Below, one piece after another: positions 9,549 through 18,494 of a stretch of 64,000 bases of DNA. Origin of the DNA: Gemmatirosa kalamazoonensis (GTDB taxonomy: Bacteria; Gemmatimonadota; Gemmatimonadetes; Gemmatimonadales; Gemmatimonadaceae); assembly GCF_000522985.1 (NCBI RefSeq), contig NZ_CP007130.1:868001-932000 (forward strand), given 5' to 3'. Both the position numbers and the translations under genes were made by a program. Each line of letters starts with the position of its first letter. Within the stretch, counting starts at the first letter, position 1. Below the pieces are notes generated by a model. That model searched no databases, had not been told where the DNA came from, and saw only the letters and a program-made list of their open reading frames with translations.

Positions 9549-10931
9549 ATGCAAATCTTCCGAAGTCTGCGGCTGATCGGTCTCGCGGTGCTCGTCGCCG
9601 GGTGCCACGCCGCGCCGCGGGTCGAGCCGGCGGCGACGGCGTCCGTGCGCCACGCGGAATGGACGCGCCGCGCGGTGATCTACGAGGTGAACGTACGGCA
9701 GTACACGCCGGAGGGGACGCTCTCGGCGATCCGCGCGCACGTGCCGCGGCTGAAGGCGCTGGGCGTCGACATCCTGTGGCTCATGCCGGTGCAGCCGATC
9801 GGCGTGAAGAACCGCAAGGGCCCGTTGGGCAGCTACTACTCGATCGCCAGCTACACGGCGGTGAACCCGGAGTTCGGCACGCTCGACGACTTCAAGGCCC
9901 TCGTCGCCGACGCGCACGCGCAGGGCATGCGCGTGATCCTCGACTGGGTGCCGAACCACACGTCGTTCGACCACCCGTGGATCACGGCGCATCCCGACTG
10001 GTACGTGCACAAGCCGGACGGGTCGATCTCGAACGCGCGCGACAACGAGAACCACGACACCGACTGGACCGACGTCGCGGAGCTGGACTACGACAACCGC
10101 GACCTGCGCGCGGCGATGATCGGCGAGATGCGGTGGTGGCTGGAGCGCACCGGCATCGACGGGTTCCGCTGCGACGTCGCGGGCGGCGTGCCCGACGACT
10201 TCTGGGCCGACGCGCGCGCCGCGCTCACGGCGGCGCGACCCGACCTGTTCATGCTGGCCGAGGCGGAGGGGCCGCGGTTCCACGCCGCGTTCGACATGAC
10301 GTACGGCTGGGACCTCCACCACCTGCTGAACGACGTGGCGAGCGGCAAGCAGCCGGTCGGCGCGCTCGACGCGTACTTCGCGCGCGAGGACTCGCTCTAC
10401 CCGCGCGACGCGTACCGCATGTACTTCACGAGCAACCACGACGAGAACAGCTGGAACGGCACGGAGTTCGAGCGGATGGGCGCGAACAACGTCCCCGCGT
10501 ACGTGCTCGCCGCGACGGCGTACCACGGCATGCCGCTGCTGTACACGGGGCAGGAGGTGTCGATGAAGAAGCGGCTGCGCTTCTTCGAGAAGGACACCGT
10601 GGACTGGAGCGGCCCGTCGGTCGCGGCATTCTACCGCTCGCTGTTCGACCTGAAGCACACGCAGCCCGCGCTCGCGAACGGCGATGCCGGCGGCCGACAG
10701 CAGCGGATCGCGACGACGGGCGGCAGCGGCGTGTACGCGTACGCGCGCACGAAGGGGGCGAACACGGTGCTCGTCGCGCTCAACTTCGGCGACGCGCCGG
10801 TGACGGCGTCGTACACGGGGCTCGGCGCGGCGGGGGAGTACACCGACTGGGCGAGCCGCGCGAAGATCGCGTTAGGCGCGTCGGGCATCCTGCCGATCCC
10901 GGCGCACGGCTACCGGGTGCTCGTGCGGTGA
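9549..10931 (+). CDS. GH13 alpha-amylase-family lipoprotein
   Basis: 460 residues. The lipoprotein signal ends at LVAGC (lipobox), so the enzyme is membrane-anchored. It is a compact (beta/alpha)8 GH13 enzyme: region I DWVPNHTSFDHPW, region II DGFRCDVA with the nucleophile Asp209, region III MLAEAEG with the acid/base Glu238, and region IV SNHDENSW with Asp298. It should hydrolyse alpha-1,4-glucan or malto-oligosaccharides. The small size and lack of a long C-terminal domain fit the SusCD-associated periplasmic amylases. It is downstream of SusC/SusD on the same strand but separated by a nested palindrome, so coupling may be partial. Its last 22 bp overlap the converging kinase gene. The start at 9549 was chosen because it directly precedes the signal peptide. 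Confidence 0.92.
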   Translation: MQIFRSLRLIGLAVLVAGCHAAPRVEPAATASVRHAEWTRRAVIYEVNVRQYTPEGTLSAIRAHVPRLKALGVDILWLMPVQPIGVKNRKGPLGSYYSIASYTAVNPEFGTLDDFKALVADAHAQGMRVILDWVPNHTSFDHPWITAHPDWYVHKPDGSISNARDNENHDTDWTDVAELDYDNRDLRAAMIGEMRWWLERTGIDGFRCDVAGGVPDDFWADARAALTAARPDLFMLAEAEGPRFHAAFDMTYGWDLHHLLNDVASGKQPVGALDAYFAREDSLYPRDAYRMYFTSNHDENSWNGTEFERMGANNVPAYVLAATAYHGMPLLYTGQEVSMKKRLRFFEKDTVDWSGPSVAAFYRSLFDLKHTQPALANGDAGGRQQRIATTGGSGVYAYARTKGANTVLVALNFGDAPVTASYTGLGAAGEYTDWASRAKIALGASGILPIPAHGYRVLVR

Positions 10932-11560
10932 CCGGGCCCCGAGCGGACGGTGAAGTCGCGGTCGACGATCAGGTCCGCGACCGCCGCCTGGCGGCTGATG
11001 ATGTCGTGCTCGATCGCGAGCACCTGGTCGACGAACGGCTCGTGGATGTCGCGGGCGCGCTCGCGCCGGCGATCGGCGGTGTCCGCGTGCGTCGCGGCGA
11101 GGAAGATCCGCACGTCGAGGTCGGGGAGGCCGAGCACGTAGGTGCCCTCGACGACGAGCGCGCCGGCGGCGGCGAAATCGTAGCGCTGCGACACGAAACG
11201 ATTCGCCGGATAGTCGACCCGCGGCGCGACGACGCCGTCGCGGCCGGCGCGGAAGTCGGCGACGTGCTCGGCGAGCAGTTCGAGCCGCACCTCCTGCGGG
11301 CCGACGCTCGACAGGTCGCCGCGGCGGTGCTCGTGGTTCGTGCGCGGCGGGCGCACGAAGTAGTCGTCCTGGTGGATGACGGCGGTCGGCGCGCCGGCGT
11401 CGGCGAGTGCACGCGCGAGGCCGGTGGCGGTCACCGTCTTGCCGCTCCCGGACTCGCCCGCGACGCCGATCACGCGCCGCGCGCCGGGGCGCACGCCGAA
11501 GTCGCGCGCCAGGCGCGCCGCGAGCGCGCGGGCGAAGGCGTCGGGATCGCCGGTGCTCAT
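10910..11560 (-). CDS. Uridine kinase / phosphoribulokinase-family P-loop kinase
   Basis: 216 residues with an N-terminal Walker A (GVAGESGSGKT), then the uridine-kinase-like HQDDYF and an Asp/Arg-rich region (RRRERARDIHEP) that resembles the lid. The family phosphorylates uridine, cytidine or other hydroxyl substrates with ATP or GTP. Its ATG overlaps the stop of the glycosidase-like gene upstream (ATGA), so the two are translationally coupled; that context points to a sugar or nucleoside product rather than general salvage (inference). The 3' end overlaps the convergent amylase by 22 bp. The true substrate is unknown. Confidence 0.82.
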   Translation of the reverse strand: MSTGDPDAFARALAARLARDFGVRPGARRVIGVAGESGSGKTVTATGLARALADAGAPTAVIHQDDYFVRPPRTNHEHRRGDLSSVGPQEVRLELLAEHVADFRAGRDGVVAPRVDYPANRFVSQRYDFAAAGALVVEGTYVLGLPDLDVRIFLAATHADTADRRRERARDIHEPFVDQVLAIEHDIISRQAAVADLIVDRDFTVRSGPGHRTSTR

Positions 11561-12711
11561 GGGCCGAGGAGCGCGCGGTGAGCCTCGGAGCCCGCGTGCC
11601 GCAGCAGCACGAGCCCCGTGGCGCTGTAGGCCATGCGCGGCGTGCCGCCGGGCGCGCCCGTGACGCCGTGCAGGTACTCCTCGAACGCGAAGTCGTCGCG
11701 CGCGTCGATCGCGTCGGCCACGAGCGCGCGCAGCCGAGCGAGGGCCGCGTCGTGCCCGTGCTGCGCGAGAGCGAGCGCGAGCCAGCCGAGCCAGATGGGC
11801 CACACGCCGCCGTTGTGGTACTCGTGCGGCCGGTTGCGGAAGCCGTGCAGGTGGTAGCGGGCGAGCGCCGGCCAGTCCGGATCGTCCTCGTCGATCACCG
11901 GATGGAACGCGGGCGGCAGTGTGCGGCGCGCGAGGAACCGCTCGTCGATCCACGCGAGCGCGGCGTCGGCGCGGCGCGGCACGAGCCCGGCGACGGCGAG
12001 CAGCGCACACGCGGCGAGATCGAAGACGTCGAACGTCCGCGCCGGCGTGAACGCGGCCACCGGATAGCGCGCGGGATGCTCGCGTGCCGGGGCTCCGGGC
12101 CAGAACCGCGCGTCGATGGCAGCCGCGATGCGCTCGGCTTTCTCGCGCCACGCGGGCTCGCCGAGCGGCGTCGCGAGGAGACGCAGCGCCCACGCGCGCA
12201 GCACCTGGTCGTACAGGACGTAGCCCTCGTAGAGATACTCGTCGGCCCAGTTGCCGCCGGTCGGCACGTACAGCAGGTCGCGCCCGTTGTACTCGATCGC
12301 GTCGAGCAGCCGCACGACGCGGCGGGCGGAGTCGGCGAACGGCGCGAGGTCGAGCGCGTCGGCGCGCGCCGCGAGCGCGAGCCCCACCAGGTACCACGTG
12401 GCGCCGTCGAGGCGGGGCGCGAGCGTGCCGAAGCTGACGTGCGGCGGCGCGCCGTCGCGCAGCTCGTAGTTCGACGCGATCTGTCCCTCCGCCCCCTGCA
12501 CGTCGCGCAGCCCGGCGAGGGTGCGCACGAGACCCGCGACGATCGCGTCGTCGCCGAGGAGCAGCCCGGCCACGCCCGCCATCACCGCGTCGCGCGCGAA
12601 CACGGCGCGGTAGTTCGCGGTGTCCGACGCCGACGCATGGATGCCCGCCGCTCCGCTCAGCGCGCGGAGCAGCCGCACCGCCTCGTCGTACCGTCCGGCG
12701 CCGTCAGTCAC
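11557..12711 (-). CDS. GH100/amylo-alpha-1,6-glucosidase-like (alpha/alpha)6 glycosidase
   Basis: 384 residues, no signal peptide, so probably cytoplasmic. All-helical toroid with the blocks FARDAVMAG near residue 40, ASNYELRDG, LYVPTGGNWADEYLYEG and HEYHNGGVWPIWLGW near residue 310. The ARDA and HNGG(V)WP pieces are typical of the alkaline/neutral invertase (GH100) and glycogen-debranching clan. Likely activity is hydrolysis of sucrose or a small glucoside; which one is not decidable here. The GTG start at 12711 lies close to the divergent MFS start (12732), so sugar import and hydrolysis are probably co-regulated. It overlaps the downstream kinase by 4 bp. Confidence 0.75.
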   Translation of the reverse strand: MTDGAGRYDEAVRLLRALSGAAGIHASASDTANYRAVFARDAVMAGVAGLLLGDDAIVAGLVRTLAGLRDVQGAEGQIASNYELRDGAPPHVSFGTLAPRLDGATWYLVGLALAARADALDLAPFADSARRVVRLLDAIEYNGRDLLYVPTGGNWADEYLYEGYVLYDQVLRAWALRLLATPLGEPAWREKAERIAAAIDARFWPGAPAREHPARYPVAAFTPARTFDVFDLAACALLAVAGLVPRRADAALAWIDERFLARRTLPPAFHPVIDEDDPDWPALARYHLHGFRNRPHEYHNGGVWPIWLGWLALALAQHGHDAALARLRALVADAIDARDDFAFEEYLHGVTGAPGGTPRMAYSATGLVLLRHAGSEAHRALLGP

Positions 12712-12731
12712 GGACCCTCACGAGTCGACCG

Positions 12732-14108
12732 ATGAGTGGCCACTCCGCCCCGCTGCCTAACACGAGCCGCCCGACGCGCCCGCACCTCACGTTCGCGCAG
12801 ATCGTGAACATGAACTTCGGGTTCTTCGGGATCCAGTACAGCTTCGGGCTCCAGCAGGGGAACATGAGCCCGATCTACCGCTACCTCGGCGCGAACGAGG
12901 CGAGCCTGCCGCTGCTCTGGCTCGCCGGGCCGATGACGGGGCTCCTCGTGCAGCCGATCATCGGCGCGATGAGCGACCGCACGATCAGCCCGCGCGGGCG
13001 GCGCACGCCGTACTTCCTGGTGGGCGCGGTGCTGTGCTCCGTCGCGCTGCTCCTCATGCCGTTCAGCCCCGCGCTGTGGGCGGCGGCCGGACTGCTCTGG
13101 GTGCTCGACGCGGCGAACAACGTGACCATGGAGCCGTACCGCGCGTTCGTCAGCGACCGGCTCGACGAGAGCCAGCACCCCACGGGATTCCTCACCCAGA
13201 GCGCGTTCACGGGGCTGGGCCAGACGCTGTCGTACCTCACGCCGTCGATCCTCGTCGTGCTGGGGATGAGCCGGGACCGGACGAACGCGCACGGCATCCC
13301 GATCATCACGGTGGGGGCGTTCCTCATCGGCGCGCTCTTCTCCATCACGTCGATCCTGTGGACGGTGCGTACGACGCCGGAGCTGCCGCTCACGGAGGCG
13401 GAGCTCGCACGGATCCGCGCCATGCCGCGGGGGCTGGGCTCGACGCTGCGCGAGATCGCCGACGCGGCGCGCGAGATGCCGACGACGATGAAGCAGCTCG
13501 CGCTCGTGTACCTGTTCCAGTGGTACGCGATGTTCTGCTACTGGCAGTACATCGTCCTCGCGCTGGCCGCGACGCTGTTCCACACCCACGACCCGACGTC
13601 GAGCGGGTTTCGCGAGGCGGGGCTCGTGAACGGGCAGGTCGGCGGCTTCTACAACTTCGTCGCGTTCGTGTCGGCGATCGGGATGGTGCCGTTCACGCGG
13701 CGGTTCGGCGCGAAGACGATGCACACGGTCTGCCTCGTCGCGGCCGGCGCGGCGATGCTCGCCATTCCCGCGATCGAGAGCCGCGCGCTGCTCCTCGTGC
13801 CGATGCTCGGCATCGGCGTGGGATGGGCGAGCATGATGGGGAACCCGTACGTCATGCTCGCGGGCAGCATCCCCGAGGAGCGCGTGGGCGTCTACATGGG
13901 GATCTTCAACATGTTCATCGTCATCCCCATGATGATCCAGATCTTCACCGTGCCGCTGCTCTACGGGCCGCTGTTGGGCGGGCGGCCGGAGAACGTGATC
14001 CGGCTCGCCGGCGCGCTGCTGCTCTGCGCCGCCGCCGCGTGCGCGTTCGTGCGCGCGGGCGCGGCGTGGCGGGCGGAGCGCGCGGCGCTCGCGGCGGCTT
14101 CACCGTGA
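12732..14108 (+). CDS. SLC45-like MFS sugar transporter (copy 1)
   Basis: 458 residues with about 12 membrane helices. Diagnostic pieces include NMNFGFFGIQYSFGLQQGN in helix 1, [18 protein letters not shown] before the MFS loop 2/3 motif, and GRRTPYFLVG. These match the sucrose/maltose-proton symporter branch (SLC45/SUC/GPH-like). Members import disaccharides with protons across the inner membrane. It is divergent from the GH100-like gene 21 bp away, which suggests import plus cytoplasmic cleavage of the same sugar. A clear paralog lies at 32652. The 3' end is followed by a long hairpin. Confidence 0.9.
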   Translation: MSGHSAPLPNTSRPTRPHLTFAQIVNMNFGFFGIQYSFGLQQGNMSPIYRYLGANEASLPLLWLAGPMTGLLVQPIIGAMSDRTISPRGRRTPYFLVGAVLCSVALLLMPFSPALWAAAGLLWVLDAANNVTMEPYRAFVSDRLDESQHPTGFLTQSAFTGLGQTLSYLTPSILVVLGMSRDRTNAHGIPIITVGAFLIGALFSITSILWTVRTTPELPLTEAELARIRAMPRGLGSTLREIADAAREMPTTMKQLALVYLFQWYAMFCYWQYIVLALAATLFHTHDPTSSGFREAGLVNGQVGGFYNFVAFVSAIGMVPFTRRFGAKTMHTVCLVAAGAAMLAIPAIESRALLLVPMLGIGVGWASMMGNPYVMLAGSIPEERVGVYMGIFNMFIVIPMMIQIFTVPLLYGPLLGGRPENVIRLAGALLLCAAAACAFVRAGAAWRAERAALAAASP

Positions 14109-14148
14109 GGCGCGCGCGGTGCCTGGACTCCACGTACGAGTGCTCGAA

Positions 14149-14242
14149 GGACTGAAGAAGGACTGAAGGAGGACTGAAGAAGGACCAACAACACTTTGTT
14201 GGTATTTCCTTCTTCAGTCCTCCTTCAGTCCTTCTTCAGTCC
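14149..14242. terminator. 42-bp-stem palindrome of GACTGAAGAAG units between convergent genes
   Basis: The left arm 14150-14184 is the exact reverse complement of 14207-14241 (35 bp); after a 4-nt bulge the stem continues as CCAACAA/TTGTTGG around a tiny loop. Each arm is three 11-bp direct repeats (GACTGAAGAAG, with a GGAG variant). Weaker flanking arms (CTCCACGTACG / CGTACGTGGAG) extend it. It sits between the converging MFS and SGNH genes, where it could end both transcripts. The sequence differs from the CCGCAGAGG family, but the architecture is the same. Confidence 0.85.
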
Positions 14243-14294
14243 CACAAGAACACGTACGTGGAGCCCAGGTCGGGCCGCCGAGGTGCGGACCTCG

Positions 14295-15515
14295 TCACTG
14301 AATCGCGAGGCCGTAGCGCGCGTCGATCGCCCGCACGGCGGCGTCGGCGAGGATCGATTGGCCCGCGGCGCTCGGGTGCACGCCGTCCAGGCTGATGTTC
14401 GGGCCGAACGGCGTGTTGGAGAACAGCACGTCGTACAGCTTGAACGACGGCTTCGGCAGATCGTACAGCGCGGAGAGCGCGAAGTACGCGTAGCCGCCGG
14501 CCGTCGCCTTCGCCTGGATGTGCGCGTTCATCTGCGCCATCCGCGCGTTGATGGCGCTCACGTCCGACGCCGTGAGCACGTAGTCCACCGCGCCGGGGAC
14601 GTCGGCGCAGGTCGCCGTGGTGGGCGTGTGCTGGAGGAGCGTGAGGATGTAGCCGGGGATGTAGAGGTAGTTGGAGCTGAAGTAGCAGCTCGGGCTCACC
14701 GAGATGCCGAGCGTGAGCAGGTACGGCCACTCGTTGAAGAACTCGCGCGCACGGCGGATGCTCGGGAAGTTCGCCGCGTTGTCGGGCAGCCCGACCAGCA
14801 CCGCGCGCGCGCCGGTGGACGCGACGCCGGCGACCATCGCGTCGAAGTCCGCCTCCCAGTTCGCGTACGGCGTCATCGCCGCGATGCGGCCCGTGCTCGC
14901 GGGGAGCACGTCGTTCGCGGCCGCCTCGAGCGACACGAACGTCGGCGCGAGCGCGAGCATGGCCGAGAGCTGCGTCTGCCCGGGCGCGAGCACGCGGCTG
15001 TAGAGCGTGCCCACGCGCGCGCTGCGCGCCGCCGCGAGCTCCGGCGTGGTGAAGCGCATGTCGTGCACGTCGGCGCCCGAGATCGCGAGGTTGCTCGTCG
15101 GCGGCACGATGCCGCTCTGCAGCGGCATGCACGTCGTCATCACCGCCGCGACGAGATCGTCGCCCGCGCCGAACGCGCTGAACGCGGCGATCAGCGCTGC
15201 GTCGGCGGCGAGGGGCGGCGGCAGCGGCGGGCTGCAGCCGGGGTCCTGGAACAGCGGCAGCGCGAACGGGACGCCGGCGCGCCCCGCGAGCCGCGCGGGC
15301 CACGCCGCGCGCTGCGTCGCGGCCGAGATGCCCGCCGACATCGCGCCCTGGCTGTTGCTCGTGCCGATGGCGACGTAGCGGGCGAGGACCGACGCGGCCG
15401 TGAGGGGAATGGCGTCGCGGCGGGGCGACGGCGGCGCGGTGAGGCGCGGTCCTACGGGGTCCGTGCAGGCGGCCATCGCGAGCGCGACGGCGGCCACGGC
15501 GCGGGACGACTTCAT
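14295..15515 (-). CDS. SGNH/GDSL-family hydrolase lipoprotein
   Basis: 406 residues with a lipoprotein signal ending AMAAC. SGNH blocks: block I is YVAIGTSNSQGAMS (GTSNS instead of GDSLS, the Ser nucleophile being in the TSNSQG segment), block III is EAANDV (Asn of the oxyanion hole) and block V is SLDGVHPSAAGQ (catalytic Asp and His). A ~100-residue insertion with Cys pairs (PGC, MTTC, SCYF, TCAD) is present. It is an exported esterase, lipase or carbohydrate deacetylase; the substrate is unknown. It is transcribed toward the MFS gene and separated from it by the long GACTGAAG hairpin. Confidence 0.85.
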   Translation of the reverse strand: MKSSRAVAAVALAMAACTDPVGPRLTAPPSPRRDAIPLTAASVLARYVAIGTSNSQGAMSAGISAATQRAAWPARLAGRAGVPFALPLFQDPGCSPPLPPPLAADAALIAAFSAFGAGDDLVAAVMTTCMPLQSGIVPPTSNLAISGADVHDMRFTTPELAAARSARVGTLYSRVLAPGQTQLSAMLALAPTFVSLEAAANDVLPASTGRIAAMTPYANWEADFDAMVAGVASTGARAVLVGLPDNAANFPSIRRAREFFNEWPYLLTLGISVSPSCYFSSNYLYIPGYILTLLQHTPTTATCADVPGAVDYVLTASDVSAINARMAQMNAHIQAKATAGGYAYFALSALYDLPKPSFKLYDVLFSNTPFGPNISLDGVHPSAAGQSILADAAVRAIDARYGLAIQ

Positions 15516-15573
15516 CGACTCCTCCCATCGAGGGGAGAGGCTACGGTGCGCCTCCCCCCGGGCGACGGCAAGG

Positions 15574-16163
15574 TCAGGACGTGGCGTGCGTCACCACCGC
15601 GGCGCCGAGCGAGCAGAACGCGGCCGCGGTGAGGACCGCGAACGCGGGGAGCATCGCGCGCGGCCCGCCCACGGCCAGCGCGAGGAACGCGGCCGGCAGC
15701 GCGAGCCCGCAGGCGAGCGGCGTCCAGCGCCGCCACCCGGTCCAGACGCGCGCGCGCGCAGCACCGCGACGCCCACGACGAGCATGAAGAGGTGGCTCAG
15801 CGGCCACGCCGCGTCACACACGCCGTACACGACGTCGCCTAACGGATGGGCGTGGAGCGCGTCCTGGATCTGCTGCCCCGCGGCGAGCGACAGCCCCACG
15901 AGCTGCACGGCGAGGATGACGGCGCCGCCGCGTCCGCGTCCCGTGGCGCGCAGGCGCCGGAGCGCGACCGCGCTGCACGCCCATCCCATGAGGTAGACGA
16001 TGCCGAGCAGCGCGGCCGCCGTGGTGTCGGGCACCTTGAGGCTCGACGGCGCGGCGAGCCATTGCGCGAGGAACACGGGGCTGCCCAGAATGCCGAGCGC
16101 GCCGAGCACGCGCGGCGTCGAGGGGCGTGCGGAAGGGGCGAAGGGAGCGATCGTGGCGGTCAT
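15574..16163 (-). pseudogene. Multi-pass membrane protein of unknown family, frameshifted at a GC run
   Basis: Reading from the ATG at 16163 gives ~135 residues of clean membrane protein (LGALGILGSPVFLAQWL, LLGIVYLMGWACSAVALRR, LSHLFMLVVGVAVLRARA). The frame then turns into Arg/Pro-rich nonsense just after a run of alternating C and G at 15747-15759. The adjacent frame continues the membrane protein (WRRWTPLACGLALPAAFLAL, LPAFAVLTAAAFCSLGAAV) to a stop at 15574. One extra CG unit, or one missing base, explains it. About seven helices in total. Either phase-variable, a recent pseudogene, or a sequencing error. No function recognised. It starts back to back with trehalase. Confidence 0.72.
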
Positions 16164-16187
16164 GCCGGGATTCCGAGGAGGATGGGG

Positions 16188-17884
16188 ATGACGACCGAAC
16201 AGTCGTACCAGTGGGCGCGGCACGATACGACGGGGACGCGTCGCGGATCATGGGTCATTCGTCCCCTTGTCACTTCGCTGCTCGTACTCGGCGCGTGCCG
16301 CGGCACGCCGTCGACGCCGGCGCCGAGCGCGCTGTACGACCCACCGCACGCGCTCGGCCCCCTGTTCGTCGACGTGCAGATGGCGCGCGTGTTCCCCGAC
16401 TCGAAGACGCTCGTCGACGCGGAGCCGCGGCATGCGCCGGGCGACGTGCTGGCGGCGTATCTGTCGGCGAAGGGGCGGCCAGGATTCGATCTCAAGACGT
16501 TCGTGTGGCAGGAGTTCGAGCCGCCGGGCGCCGCCGGTGCGGGGTTCGTCCCCGACTCGTCGGCGACGATGGAGGACCACATCCGTGCGCTGTGGCCCGC
16601 GCTCACGCGCCAGGCCGACAGGCCCGATCCGCGCTCGACGCTGATCCCGCTGCCGTACGCGTACGTGGTGCCGGGCGGACGGTTTCGCGAGGTGTACTAC
16701 TGGGACTCGTACTTCACGATGCTCGGCCTCGTGGAGAGCGGGCGCACGGATCTCGTGAAGAGCATGCTGGACAACTTCGCGCACCTCGCGCGCACGCTGG
16801 GCCACATCCCGAACGGCAACCGCACGTATTACCTGGGCCGCAGCCAGCCGCCGTACTTCGCGGCGATGGTGGGCCTCTACTCCACGGCGACCGACACGGC
16901 GCGCGCGCCCGGCTTCCTCGACGCGCTGGAGAAGGAGCACGCGTTCTGGATGGATGGCGCCGACCGGCTGCAGCCGGGGACCGCGTACCGGCGGGTCGTG
17001 CGGCTGCCGAACGGGGCGATCCTCAACCGCTACTGGGACGACATCCCGGAGCCGCGCCCCGAGTCCTTCTGCGAGGACTACTCGTTAGGCATGTCGGTGC
17101 CGGAAGGGCAGCGCGAGCGGCTGTACCGCAACCTGCGCGCGGGGGCGGAGAGCGGATGGGACTTCTCGAGCCGCTGGATGCGCGACCCGGCGGACCTGCG
17201 CTCGCTCGAGGTGATCGACATCGCGCCGGTGGATCTCAACAGCCTGCTCTATCACGCCGAGCGCACGATCGCGGCGCTGCTGCGGTTCCGCGGCGGTGCC
17301 GGCGATGCCGCGGCCGCCGACCGGTACGCCGCGCAGGCCGACGCGCGGCGCGCCGCGCTGCTCGCGGCGGCGTACGACAGCACGGATGGCTGGTTCTACG
17401 ACGTGCGGTGGCGCACGATGGAGCGCGTGCGCGACCGTCCCACGCTCGCCGCCGCGGCGCCGCTGTACTTCGGGCTCGCGACGCCGGAGCAGGGACGCGC
17501 GGTGGCGGACCGGTTGGGCCGCGACTTCCTGAAGCCGGGCGGCTTCGTGACGACGCTGATCCGCTCGGGGCAGCAGTGGGACGCGCCTAACGGCTGGCCG
17601 CCGCTGCAGTGGCTCGCCATGCAGGGCGTTAGGCGCTACGGCCGCGCCGACCTCGCCGACACGGCGCGCGCGCGCGGTGGCTCGACGTGAACCGCCGCAC
17701 CTACGCGTCGACGCGCAAGATGACGGAGAAGTACGACGTCATGGATCTCACGCGTCCGGCCGGCGGCGGCGAGTACCCGACGCAGGACGGCTTCGGGTGG
17801 ACGAACGGCGTCGCGCTCGCGCTCTCGGCGCAGGCCCGCGGGCGGGCGACGCCGGTGCCGGACGCGGTGCGCCGGCCGCGCTGA
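16188..17884 (+). pseudogene. treA: Periplasmic trehalase (GH37), frameshifted near the 3' end
   Basis: From the ATG at 16188 (GAGGAGG six bases upstream) the protein has a long n-region, a lipobox VLGAC, then a GH37 (alpha/alpha)6 domain with both signatures: PGGRFREVYYWDSY and QWDAPNGWPPLQ. At a GC run (17664-17676) the frame is lost and stops at 17690. The other frame continues exactly as expected for trehalase (RWLDVNRRTY, EKYDVMD, GGGEYPTQDGFGWTNG) to 17884. The lost part includes the Glu of GGGEYPTQD, which aligns with the catalytic base of E. coli TreA, so the in-frame product should be inactive unless slippage restores it. Trehalose to two glucose is the expected reaction. One extra GC dinucleotide or one missing base accounts for the break. 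Confidence 0.88.
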
Positions 17885-17903
17885 GCGCCCGAGACGCCGC
17901 GCG

Positions 17904-18332
17904 TCACTGCTTCGTGACGGCGAACGTTCCGCTCTCTTTCGTGTCCGCGCTCCAGGTGCCCGTCATGCGCCCCACCGTGACGGGCGCCGTGAACGTCGCG
18001 CCGATGCCGTTGCACCCGTGGGTCGACACGGTGAGCCGGCCGTTCGAGACGGTCCAGGGGCCGGTGGCCGGGCAGTTCGGATTGGAATTCTGGACCACGA
18101 CGGACGCCGTGGAGTCGGCCTTCAGGACCATGCTGAAGTTCACGGCGACGTCGTCGATGCTGCGCATGATGCCTCCCGTCCACGTCCCGACGAGCGACGC
18201 GTCGCTGGGGAAGACGGTGGTGGGCGCGTCGTCGCGGCACGCGGACGTCGTGGCGACCGTGGCAGCGAGCGCGGCGACGACGAGGATCGTCGTCGGCGCG
18301 GGGCGACGACCGGATCGTGGGGTGCCTGTCAT
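17904..18332 (-). CDS. Small hypothetical lipoprotein
   Basis: 142 residues: a basic n-region (TPRSGRRPAP), a hydrophobic stretch and a Cys after TTSA, then a ~110-residue beta-rich domain opening SLVGTWTGGIM and containing NFSMVLKADSTASVVV, VSNGRLTVSTHGCNGIG and RMTGTWSADTKESGTF. The repeated GTW...G pattern resembles lipocalin-like or META-like small extracytoplasmic beta-barrels. No family is confidently recognised. Two Cys in the mature part may form a disulfide. It converges on the trehalase end and is divergent from the ECF sigma gene. Confidence 0.75.
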   Translation of the reverse strand: MTGTPRSGRRPAPTTILVVAALAATVATTSACRDDAPTTVFPSDASLVGTWTGGIMRSIDDVAVNFSMVLKADSTASVVVQNSNPNCPATGPWTVSNGRLTVSTHGCNGIGATFTAPVTVGRMTGTWSADTKESGTFAVTKQ

Positions 18333-18494
18333 GATGACCTCGGTGTGAGCTCGCCCGTGCCGGGAGCCGAGGATGCACGTATCTTGGCCCCGGGGGAACG
18401 CCGCGGCCGTCGGGCGCGGGGCCCCACGAGGGATTACACGAGAGCGCCCCGATTCTCATCACGCCTCGGCGCCGTGCGAGGCAGGGAGCGGCGC

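Noticed and set aside
17687-17884. Separate 65-residue gene after trehalase
   Set aside because: Its sequence is the expected C-terminus of trehalase, so it is the rest of a frameshifted gene.
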